64,000 nt of DNA from Streptomyces sp. NBC_01454. GTDB taxonomy: Bacteria > Actinomycetota > Actinomycetes > Streptomycetales > Streptomycetaceae. This document shows, in pieces, positions 57,119-64,000 of the stretch. The notes beneath the pieces are model-generated. The model did not search any database. It had not been told where the DNA came from and was given only the letters and a program-made list of their open reading frames with translations. Both the position numbers and the translations under genes were made by a program. How positions within the stretch are numbered: position 1 is the stretch's first letter; each line of letters opens with the position of its first letter. The DNA is taken from the NCBI RefSeq assembly GCF_036227565.1, contig NZ_CP109460.1, forward strand, positions 3,100,001 to 3,164,000, written 5' to 3'.

Positions 57119-57328
57119 ATGGCTGACACAGCGGCGAAAGCAGTGCTCGAAGGCGGCCCCGCCGGGTTCCCCGAGCGGATCGTGCCGATCGACCCGCCCG
57201 GGACCGAGCTCAAGATCCCGTTCCGCAACGGCTACGAGCACTTCCGGGCCACCGACCGGCAGCAGGCGACCACCGAAGGGACGCTCCCCGTCTACGAGTG
57301 GTGGGAGCGCACGGAACTGCCCGGGTAG
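57119..57328 (+). CDS. DUF5988-family small protein
   Basis: 69 residues, matching the small Streptomyces DUF5988 family: LEGGPAGFPERIVPID near the start and the end LPVYEWWERTELPG. Function unknown. There is no ribosome site before the ATG, and a GACAAT -10-like box lies about five bases before it, so the message may be leaderless (inference). It stands alone between a secreted protein gene and the AbiEii-type unit. Confidence 0.8.
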   Translation: MADTAAKAVLEGGPAGFPERIVPIDPPGTELKIPFRNGYEHFRATDRQQATTEGTLPVYEWWERTELPG

Positions 57329-57430
57329 CCGCCACGGCCCGGCAGCCGGTTGGCGTGGAATCCGGCCGGGACGCGCCAGGGCAGGTGGAGGGCGTGGCAA
57401 TCGTGTGGCGCGCCAGGCGATACTGGGGGC

Positions 57431-57799
57431 ATGACCGCGCAGTCTCCTTCGTTTCCGGTGCCGAACGCGTTCGAGTTGTTGTGTGCCCAGTTCGCAAAGC
57501 GGCTGCCTGCCCAGCTCGAGGACCTGACCGGTCCCGCCCGCGGCACGGTCGAGCTCCCGCTGCACGTGGTCTGGTCGGGCCGCCGTTCCTACGGACTGGA
57601 GCAGCCGCGCTCGCGCATGAGCCTGTACCGCACCGTCCTGGCCGAAGGGCAGCGCCAGGACCTGATCGACTTCCTGAACCGGGATCTGCTCCTCGCGCAG
57701 TGGCCCGTGCTGCGCACGCTGATCAGCCGCCCGATCAGGGACGTGTGGGAATCCGCTTTCCCCGAACTCACCACCGCGACAGCCGCGACGGCCGCGTGA
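57431..57799 (+). CDS. Hypothetical protein upstream of AbiEii-type gene
   Basis: 122 residues, mostly helical (NAFELLCAQFAKRLPAQLED, RQDLIDFLNRDLLLAQW, LISRPIRDVWESAFPEL). I do not recognise a domain. Its stop overlaps the GTG start of the nucleotidyltransferase gene by four bases, so they form one unit, as partners in AbiE-like toxin-antitoxin loci do. It could be a cognate antitoxin, but it lacks the usual AbiEi winged helix. ATG 57431; the frame upstream of it to 57350 lacks protein character. Confidence 0.7.
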   Translation: MTAQSPSFPVPNAFELLCAQFAKRLPAQLEDLTGPARGTVELPLHVVWSGRRSYGLEQPRSRMSLYRTVLAEGQRQDLIDFLNRDLLLAQWPVLRTLISRPIRDVWESAFPELTTATAATAA

Positions 57800-58467
57800 A
57801 CCTGACAGATCTGCACCGCCGGCTCCTGGCCGACGTCCTCGCCATCGGCACCCCCTACCCGCTGGTGATCACCGGCGGGTAGGGGGTGCAGGCCCATGGC
57901 CTGGTCGACCGGCTCTCCCAGGACCTGGACGTGGCCACCGAGAACCCGGCCCCCATCGACGAGATCATTCGCACGGTCGGCGACGGCCTGGCAGAACGTG
58001 GCTGGGGCGTCCGGCACATCGAGTCCGGTCCGCTGTCGGGCCGGCTCATCGCCACCGACCCCGCGACGAGCGAGGAGTGCGAGGTGGACGTCCTGAAGGA
58101 GGCGTTCTGGGCGCCGCCGACGATCACCGAGTACGGTCCGGTTCTCGCGCTGGACGACGTGATCGGCACCAAGGTCCGCGCGCTCGCGGACCGCGGCGCG
58201 GTCCGCGACCTCATCGACGTCCACGCCGCGATCCGGCATCGCTCCACCGCCGACCTCGAAAACCTCGGCCGCCGCCACGCCCGCTTCGAGTTCAGCCTCC
58301 ACGACCTGCGCGACCGCCTCGCCGGCGCCGAGTGGTGGGATGACCAGGACTTCGCCGACTACGGCCTGAGCCCTGACCAGGTAGCGGACCTGCGCGCCTG
58401 GGCCCTGAGCTGGGCCGGCGATCTCGCCACCCGGCTCTACGCCGGGGAAGATCCGGACGACAACTGA
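57796..58467 (+). pseudogene. AbiEii/AbiGii-type nucleotidyltransferase with in-frame TAG
   Basis: The frame from GTG 57796 encodes LTDLHRRLLADVLAIGTPYP then LVITGG, a TAG at 57880-57882, and continues without shift as GVQAHGLVDRLSQDLDVATE. In the family this site reads GGY-x-VQAHG, so TAG most likely replaces a Tyr codon. Both sides of the stop are otherwise intact, 223 codons in all, including the catalytic DLD in SQDLDVA and the later EVDVL. The enzyme would be inactive unless the stop is read through or re-initiation at GTG 57886 occurs, which would lack the GG of the active site. A sequencing error is possible. Confidence 0.8.
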
Positions 58468-58527
58468 CCCAGGCAGATCTCACTGCCGATGTCCGCCACC
58501 GCCGGCCGGCGGTGGCGGACGCCCCCG

Positions 58528-59439
58528 TCAGGCGGCGGGGGCGAAGGCACCCAGGGCGATCTGCTGGGTGCGCTCCTGCTGCGGCCAGTCGGCCTCGGTG
58601 CCCAGGACGAGCACGGCGAACTGCCGGCCGTCGGAGACCGTGAAGGCACAGTCGACGACCTTGACGCGCTCGCCGAGCTTCTTGCTGTCATAGGCATAGA
58701 CCAGCTGCGCGGCGTCGCTGCCCGGGGCCGGACCGTCCAGCGGACCGAGGCTGATCTCCTCGTAGCCGGGGTTGCCGGCCAAGCCCTTCGACGCCTGCTG
58801 CAGCGCCGTGCGCGGGCTGGTGTCCGGCTCGGTGATCTCGAAGATCTGCACCAGTCCGCGGTCGTCCGGGGCGGTGTAGAAGACCCCCGTCGGGCGTTCG
58901 CTGCGCTGCCAGTCGCTGGGCACCGCGAGGGTGAAGCCCTTGTCGTCGTGGACCAGCCGGTAGCCCGCGGGCAGGCCGGTGGCGGGGGTGGGCGTGGCCG
59001 TGGCGACGGTGGGGCCGCCGGGGGACGGGACGGTGGCCGTGCCCGCCGCGGAGGCCGTGGCCGCCGGACGGGCGGCGGGCGGTGCGTCGCGGTGGCTCAG
59101 GACCAGATAGCCGCCGACCGTGGCCGCCGCGATCACGGCCACCGCCGCACCGGCGATCAGGGCGGTGCGGCGCGGGGCGGCGGACGCGGGACCGGGGAAA
59201 GGCCCGGGGCCGGAGAAAGGGCCGGGAGCGGGGTACGGGCCGGGCGCCGCCGGATTCACGAAGGCGGCCCCGTCCACCCGTGCCCCGTCCGCCCGTGCCC
59301 CGTCCGCCTGTGCCCCGTCCGCCTCGGGGGCGAACACCGGACGGGACGGCATCGGCCCCGAATAGGGCGCGGGCGGCGGGGTGCCGTCCTCCCAGCGCTG
59401 GGTCTCGTTGTTCCAGCGGGCCTGGCCGCCGCGCCTCAT
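58528..59439 (-). CDS. Single-pass membrane protein with extracellular domain
   Basis: 303 residues. It begins RRGGQARWNNETQRWEDG, continues as a Pro/Ala/Gly-rich cytoplasmic region with repeats (ADGA), a transmembrane helix (TALIAGAAVAVIAAATVGGYLVL, about 92-114), a Thr/Ala/Pro linker, and an outer domain of about 140 residues (GFTLAVPSDWQRSERPTGVF ... FAVLVLGTEADWPQQERT). The outer domain resembles serine/threonine-kinase-type sensor or PsbP-like modules but I cannot name it. It starts two bases after the stop of the upstream gene, in the same operon as the motif-sharing pair. Confidence 0.75.
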   Translation of the reverse strand: MRRGGQARWNNETQRWEDGTPPPAPYSGPMPSRPVFAPEADGAQADGARADGARVDGAAFVNPAAPGPYPAPGPFSGPGPFPGPASAAPRRTALIAGAAVAVIAAATVGGYLVLSHRDAPPAARPAATASAAGTATVPSPGGPTVATATPTPATGLPAGYRLVHDDKGFTLAVPSDWQRSERPTGVFYTAPDDRGLVQIFEITEPDTSPRTALQQASKGLAGNPGYEEISLGPLDGPAPGSDAAQLVYAYDSKKLGERVKVVDCAFTVSDGRQFAVLVLGTEADWPQQERTQQIALGAFAPAA

Positions 59440-59441
59440 CG

Positions 59442-59816
59442 TCAGCCTCCCACCAGGGCCGTGACCGCCTGGACGGCCGCCGCGCCGGAGGCCAGCAGGC
59501 TCACCACGGCGCCGGCGTCGGTCAACGCCGTACGGAGCCGGGCCACCCGGCCGGGGCCGGCCGCACCGGTGTCCGCGATCTCCATCTCGGTCTCGGCGAG
59601 TTCGCCGCTCAGCGCCGTGACCTGCGGGCTCTGCACCGCCCGGGCCAGATCGTCGCGCAGCGCCCGCACCGCGCGCAGCAGTTCCTCCTGCGCCGGGTCC
59701 ACCGCGGGGGCGGAGCCGCCCTCGTGATGGGTCACGGTGTTGTGGTTACCGATGGCGAAGGCACCCCGGACGCTGCCGATGTGGATGCCGTTGCCGCGCT
59801 CGTCAGCCGTTGCCAC
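59442..59816 (-). CDS. Small protein with N-terminal GAFAIGNHNTVTH motif
   Basis: 124 residues. Residues 11-32 form a beta-prone, Gly/Asn-rich motif with GAFAIGNHNTVTH as its core (18-30). The rest is two or three helices ending in a small hydrophobic segment (GAVVSLLASGAAAVQAVTAL). Nearly the same motif ends the protein encoded just upstream (GAVGIGDHNTITH). Such matched motifs at opposite termini of neighbouring proteins are the hallmark of amyloid-type signalling pairs; that is an inference here. The GTG at 59816 overlaps the upstream gene by 14 bases, and GGGAAG precedes it. Confidence 0.75.
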   Translation of the reverse strand: MATADERGNGIHIGSVRGAFAIGNHNTVTHHEGGSAPAVDPAQEELLRAVRALRDDLARAVQSPQVTALSGELAETEMEIADTGAAGPGRVARLRTALTDAGAVVSLLASGAAAVQAVTALVGG

Positions 59817-61620
59817 GCTGGCCACTTCCCTTCTCCGCTGAGTCCTGTCCGGTGGGGTCCTGGTGGGTGATCGTGTTGTGGTCGCCGATGCCGACGGCGC
59901 CCTGCGCGGACTCGACGTACACGCCGCCCTCCGCGACATGCACGACCCGCCGCTCGAACTCGTCCGTCTGGTAGCCGGCTTCGTGCAGTGCCGTGGTCAC
60001 CCCGGCCGCCACCCGCTGCTGCACGGTCTTCAGATAGCGGACCACGTCCATGTCCTGGAAGAGCGAGGAGTCCCCGTAGGAGCCCAGCTCGCGTACCGCG
60101 GCACCGGGGCCCTCGGGCAGCGCCGCGCCGTGCCCCGCGGTGGCCAGCCGCCAGGCGGACAACAGGCCCCGCCCCAGCGTCAGTACGGCGTCCCCGGCCG
60201 ACCGGGGCGTGCGGGTCAGCGCCCACACCGCCTTGCCGAAGTGGTGGTGGTGCCGGTACTGGTGGGCGAGCCGGTCGGCGTCCTGGAAGCGCTGCCGCAG
60301 CGGCCACAGCACATGCGGCGCGACCTCCATCATCAGCATCCCGCCCTGGGTGTGCACCCGCACGAACACCGTCGCGACGATGCCCTCGTTCCAGCCGCCG
60401 ACCCGGATGCGCAGGAAGTGCCGGCGGGTCTCGCCGCCCTCCTCCACCGCGTCCCGCCGGTGCGCCTCGAACGCCTCGGGGGCGTACGGCGCGGCCGCCC
60501 GGGTCGGCAGCCCCTCAGCCGGCAGGAAGACGCACTCGTCGATCTCCAGCGCGCGCAGCCGGTCGCGCACCGCGGCCGCCACCTCCGGCGAACCGTGCGG
60601 CGACGGCACCCGCAACCCCTCCACCAGCGGACGGATCCGGGCCAGGATGGCGCTGTTGTCCAGCGGTTCGGGCGTGCGGTCGGTCCGGGGATTCAGCTCC
60701 ACCGTCAGCGACCAGGTCCGGTAGGAGTCACCGGCGCCGCAGAACGGGTCGGCGGCCCGGTACATCACCAGCGGTCCGTGCTGCTCGATGCGCACCCGCT
60801 CCCGCAGCCGCTGGAAGCGGAAGCCCTCGGCCCGCTCGGCGGGGTCGGACATGACGTCGGGGAAGCGCTCCCGGGACAGTTCGCGCGCCAGCGCCCGGGC
60901 GAACTGCCCGCGCTGCAGGGCGACCAGCACGGCCAGCATCAGCGGCAGCAGCACCGCGACCCACACGGCCAGCACGGCGACGGCGCCCACGAACGCGCCG
61001 TCCGTCCCGAGCCCGGAGGAACTGCCCAGCGAGCCGCTGTCGGAGCCCAGCCCGTCCGGGAGCAGCGCGGACAGCGGCCAGCCCGTGCCCATGATGCCGA
61101 TCGTGCCGCCGAACGCCGTCACCAGCAGCGACAGCCACAGGAAGGCCAGCGCCAGCCGGCCGTACCAGCGCAGGCCGGCGGCGAGGGTACGGGCCAGCCA
61201 CTGCGGGACGGGCGCCTTGCGGACGGCGCGGCCCAGCGCCATGAGGACGACGGGGAGGACATAGAGCGCCGCGAGACCGAAGGACAGCGGGACCGCCATG
61301 ATCCACACGGCCAGGATCGCCGCCGCCCAGCCCAGTTCGAGCCGCCGGGCCCGCAGCGCGTGGGCGAGGACCCGGGCCGCGTCGATGCCCAGGGAGGGCG
61401 CGGCGAACCGCTCCTCGTGGACGTACAGCTCGTCGATGACCGCGTCACGGAAGGTGTCGTCCAGGTAGGTGCCGGCGCACAGCAGCCGGGTGGCCTCGCT
61501 GGCGCCCGGCGGGACGGGGACGAGCGGCGGGGGTGGGGGCGGGGAGCCTCCGGGCGTCTTCCGTAACCGCTGCGGACCGCCGGATTCACCGGGCTGCGCA
61601 GGCACATCCGTCCGAGTCAT
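59803..61620 (-). CDS. Multi-pass membrane protein with C-terminal GAVGIGDHNTITH motif
   Basis: 605 residues. A Pro-rich start (GGSPPPPPPLVPVPPG) leads to a helical region and about four transmembrane helices (for example ILAVWIMAVPLSFGLAALYV and VGAVAVLAVWVAVLLPLMLA). A cytosolic domain of about 350 residues follows with no family I recognise (ERVRIEQHGPLVMYRAADPF, FLRIRVGGWNEGIVATVFVR). The last 35 residues hold a beta-prone motif, GAVGIGDHNTITH at about 573-586, followed by a polar tail. Start ATG 61620 has GGGGGAGG upstream. It is the first gene of a three-gene operon; the next product repeats the motif at its N-terminus. Confidence 0.75.
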   Translation of the reverse strand: MTRTDVPAQPGESGGPQRLRKTPGGSPPPPPPLVPVPPGASEATRLLCAGTYLDDTFRDAVIDELYVHEERFAAPSLGIDAARVLAHALRARRLELGWAAAILAVWIMAVPLSFGLAALYVLPVVLMALGRAVRKAPVPQWLARTLAAGLRWYGRLALAFLWLSLLVTAFGGTIGIMGTGWPLSALLPDGLGSDSGSLGSSSGLGTDGAFVGAVAVLAVWVAVLLPLMLAVLVALQRGQFARALARELSRERFPDVMSDPAERAEGFRFQRLRERVRIEQHGPLVMYRAADPFCGAGDSYRTWSLTVELNPRTDRTPEPLDNSAILARIRPLVEGLRVPSPHGSPEVAAAVRDRLRALEIDECVFLPAEGLPTRAAAPYAPEAFEAHRRDAVEEGGETRRHFLRIRVGGWNEGIVATVFVRVHTQGGMLMMEVAPHVLWPLRQRFQDADRLAHQYRHHHHFGKAVWALTRTPRSAGDAVLTLGRGLLSAWRLATAGHGAALPEGPGAAVRELGSYGDSSLFQDMDVVRYLKTVQQRVAAGVTTALHEAGYQTDEFERRVVHVAEGGVYVESAQGAVGIGDHNTITHQDPTGQDSAEKGSGQRGNG

Positions 61621-61764
61621 CGTCCTCCCCCGATTGCCAACTGACGGCCCCGGCGGCCTGGTTGGCGAGCGCGCGACGTCGGCCGGACGCGGGGCGGTAC
61701 GGAGCCGCAGCATAGGGGAGCCGAGCACTCCGTGTCAGCGCGATAACCCAAGGTCGCCGACGGG

Positions 61765-62040
61765 TCAGACGGCCGCGGGGAACTCCCCGCTCTTGAGGGC
61801 GGCGACGAACGACGACCAGCCGCCCGTCGGGAAGACGAGCACGGGGCCGTGCGGGTCCTTGCTGTCACGGACGGGGACGGCGTCGGGGATACCGGGGGCT
61901 ACTTCGATGCAGTTGCCGCCGTCGTCGTGGCTGTAGCTGCTCTTCATCCAGGTGAGTGCCACTTCGACGCAGTCGCCGCCGTTGTTGTCGCTGTAGCTGC
62001 TCTTGACCCATATCGCTGTGCTCAGCTGGTGCTTGTCCAT
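61765..62040 (-). CDS. DUF397 protein with duplicated SSYS motif
   Basis: 91 residues of the DUF397 family, which in Streptomyces pairs with XRE/DUF5753 regulators. The hallmark segment W-x-KSSYS-x-x-x-GG-x-C-x-EVA occurs twice: WVKSSYSDNNGGDCVEVA and WMKSSYSHDDGGNCIEVA. This is an internal tandem duplication; most members have one. The end GGWSSFVAALKSGEF is standard. Homologues (for example BldB-linked and WhiJ partners) act with the regulator, possibly as antitoxin-like or co-regulatory proteins. The ATG at 62040 lies inside the upstream XRE reading frame. Confidence 0.92.
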   Translation of the reverse strand: MDKHQLSTAIWVKSSYSDNNGGDCVEVALTWMKSSYSHDDGGNCIEVAPGIPDAVPVRDSKDPHGPVLVFPTGGWSSFVAALKSGEFPAAV

Positions 62041-62872
62041 GATCCCCGTACCCTTCCATGAAGTCGCAGATCAGAGCGGCAGATTCGGGGGCTGACAGAG
62101 CATCTGCCCGGAGCACATCATAGGTCTGGCTGTAGCGTACGTAGACTGCCGGATCATTGTTGAAGTAGCCGCGGTCCAGCGACTCCGAGTACACCCACCG
62201 CCCGTCGGCCAGCTCGATGAGCGACATGGAACCCCTGGGGCGAACGAGCCCGAAGACTCCCGCAGGGGCCACCTGGATACGGATGTTGGGGCGCTGACCA
62301 ACACTCAGCAGATGCGCGCACTGGTCACGCATGACCTCCGGGCTCCCCACCGCATTGCGCAGACAGCTCTCGTCCAGGACGGCGATGTACAGCGGGCCGC
62401 CGTCGGCCAGGAAGCGCGGCTGGCGGCTCAGCCGAGCACGAACGCGCTCCTCCACCGCAGCGCCACTCGCGACCTGAGAGAACAGCGCGTGCGCGTAGCC
62501 CGGCGCCTGCAACAAACCAGGAATAACCCGCTCTTGATATGCACGCAGGGCCACCGCCTCGGCATCCATCTTGGCTCGACGCTCGAACCAGTCCGGATGT
62601 TGCACCTCCGGATACCAGTCGATCCGCCCCCACAACCGCAGCAGCACGCCGCCCGTACCCAGGATGTCGTCGCACTGCTTGGCGAAGGTCTCCTGGGGGA
62701 CGCGGGTGCCCGCCTCCACGCGGGCGACCTGTGAACGGTCGCAGGGGATCTTGTTCGAGAGTTCCTCCTGCGTGAACCCGGCCGCCTCCCGGAAGTGCCT
62801 CAGCACCTCCCCGAACACGGCGGCGTTGGTGGCTGCCGGCCCACTCGCGGCATTGCGTCGTCGTCGGCTCAC
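61865..62872 (-). CDS. XRE-family regulator with DUF5753, extended over DUF397 gene
   Basis: 335 residues. The N-terminal HTH (FGEVLRHFREAAGFTQEEL ... DRSQVARVEAGTRVPQ) is followed by a DUF5753 domain (about 90-270) with QERVIPGLLQAPGYAHALF and GSMSLIELADGRWVYSE. The domain ends normally near ALICDFMEGYG, but the frame stays open for another 55-60 residues of Arg/Gln-rich sequence. This overlaps the DUF397 gene by 176 bases in another frame. The tail is probably a frame shadow caused by loss of the usual stop. Start GTG 62872 with AAGGGGGA upstream. The pair resembles WhiJ-type developmental regulators. Confidence 0.88.
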   Translation of the reverse strand: MSRRRRNAASGPAATNAAVFGEVLRHFREAAGFTQEELSNKIPCDRSQVARVEAGTRVPQETFAKQCDDILGTGGVLLRLWGRIDWYPEVQHPDWFERRAKMDAEAVALRAYQERVIPGLLQAPGYAHALFSQVASGAAVEERVRARLSRQPRFLADGGPLYIAVLDESCLRNAVGSPEVMRDQCAHLLSVGQRPNIRIQVAPAGVFGLVRPRGSMSLIELADGRWVYSESLDRGYFNNDPAVYVRYSQTYDVLRADALSAPESAALICDFMEGYGDHGQAPAEHSDMGQEQLQRQQRRRLRRSGTHLDEEQLQPRRRRQLHRSSPRYPRRRPRP

Positions 62873-63016
62873 CGCATCCCCCTTGGTGCCAGATGGTGAG
62901 TGTCACGCGTCTGACGTTGCACCCCGCACTACGGGGCGCAACGCTGAACACACCCAACGTAATGGGTCGTTCGGCCGCCTGCGCCGCCTTCTCGCGCAAC
63001 CAACCTGTGGGAGTCA

Positions 63017-63337
63017 ATGAGCATGAGTTACGACCGGGACGCCGTCCCCGTGAGCCTGCCGGGGCTGCGCCTGCTGCCGTGGGAGGGCGAGGGCGGGAAG
63101 CCGTGCTTCTTGTCGGCGGACAGCGCCGGGGGTGTGCTGTCCCGGCTGGCCGATGAGGTCGAGGCTGAGCAGCTGTGTGACGGTGCCGATGTCATCAAGG
63201 GCGCGGTGGCCGTACTGAACGACGGCAAGGCCGGGGAGCATGCGCTGCGGCTGGCGCTGCGGGCGACCACGCAGTCCTTCTCAGATGTGCTGCGCGTCGC
63301 CGACAGCCGGGGCGCTCGCCTGCCCGTGCCCGTATGA
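63017..63337 (+). CDS. Hypothetical protein divergent from XRE regulator
   Basis: 106 residues with no domain I can name. Features: PGLRLLPWEGEGGKPCFL then a helical region with GGVLSRLADEVEAEQL and LRLALRATTQSFSDVLRVA. Proteins like this occur next to XRE/DUF397 pairs in Streptomyces (from memory), so it may belong to the same regulatory set. ATG 63017 or ATG 63023 may be used; GGGAG at 63009-63013 suits the second better. It is followed by a strong hairpin. Confidence 0.7.
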   Translation: MSMSYDRDAVPVSLPGLRLLPWEGEGGKPCFLSADSAGGVLSRLADEVEAEQLCDGADVIKGAVAVLNDGKAGEHALRLALRATTQSFSDVLRVADSRGARLPVPV

Positions 63338-63353
63338 ACAGGCCCACATGACC

Positions 63354-63386
63354 GAGCCCGCACGGCCGTTGTGGCCGTGCGGGCTC
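63354..63386. terminator. Bidirectional terminator
   Basis: GAGCCCGCACGGCC (63354-63367) pairs with its perfect complement at 63373-63386 around a 5-base loop. It lies between the convergent hypothetical gene and mdh and probably terminates both. Confidence 0.8.
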
Positions 63387-63431
63387 GTCGGTGCTGCGGT
63401 GCCGCCCGGACGGGGCGGCCGCGGCGGTGGG

Positions 63432-64000
<569 letters not shown>

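Overview
High-GC (roughly 70%) actinobacterial chromosome, almost certainly Streptomyces. The evidence is the codon bias, many GTG starts, XRE/DUF397 pairs, a DUF5988 protein, a mycosin locus and an SCO4848-family membrane protein. The order sdhCDAB ... D-Ala-D-Ala carboxypeptidase ... trpS ... glyA ... choline/betaine operon ... mdh looks like the conserved core arm between mdh and sdh in other Streptomyces (recalled, not searched).

Layout. 0.6-1.4 kb: a lower-GC two-gene unit, a small secreted protein plus a coupled cytosolic partner. 1.9-4.5 kb: GH20 lipoprotein and OHCU decarboxylase. 4.7-8.2 kb: sdhCDAB, with an ArsR-like regulator that has lost its HTH running into sdhB. 9.1-10.5 kb: MerR regulator and its target hydrolase. 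10.6-11.5 kb: a hydrolase remnant, a perfect (GGGGAA)10 array and an FBP-domain protein. 11.6-14.6 kb: small type VII secretion locus. 14.8-26.3 kb: housekeeping genes including trpS, a P450, glyA behind a ZTP riboswitch, and rocD. 26.4-35.1 kb: a 2059-residue protein of 21 Ig-like repeats and a lipase with IPT/TIG domains, both without a visible signal peptide. 35.5-38.7 kb: MocR regulator diverging from a duplicated AhpD pair and a PEP-mutase-like enzyme. 40.6-48.1 kb: quaternary-amine uptake and choline-to-betaine operon containing an unlisted 56-residue coupled ORF. 48.5-55.6 kb: SMR transporter, Rieske oxygenase, aldo-keto reductase and a single-module NRPS (A-MT-T-R) with a glycine-like specificity code. 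56.2-58.5 kb: LppX-like secreted protein, DUF5988 protein, and an AbiEii-type pair whose nucleotidyltransferase has an in-frame TAG. 58.5-61.6 kb: three-gene operon in which the C-terminus of one product and the N-terminus of the next carry the same short motif. 61.8-64.0 kb: DUF397/XRE pair and the 3' part of mdh.

Two areas look most novel. One is the A-MT-T-R/AKR/Rieske/SMR group beside the betaine operon, which suggests C1-N chemistry on glycine-derived amines. The other is the 59.4-61.6 kb pair with matched G-A-x-x-I-G-x-H-N-T-x-T-H motifs, which resembles amyloid-type signalling partners. Both are inferences from sequence reading alone.
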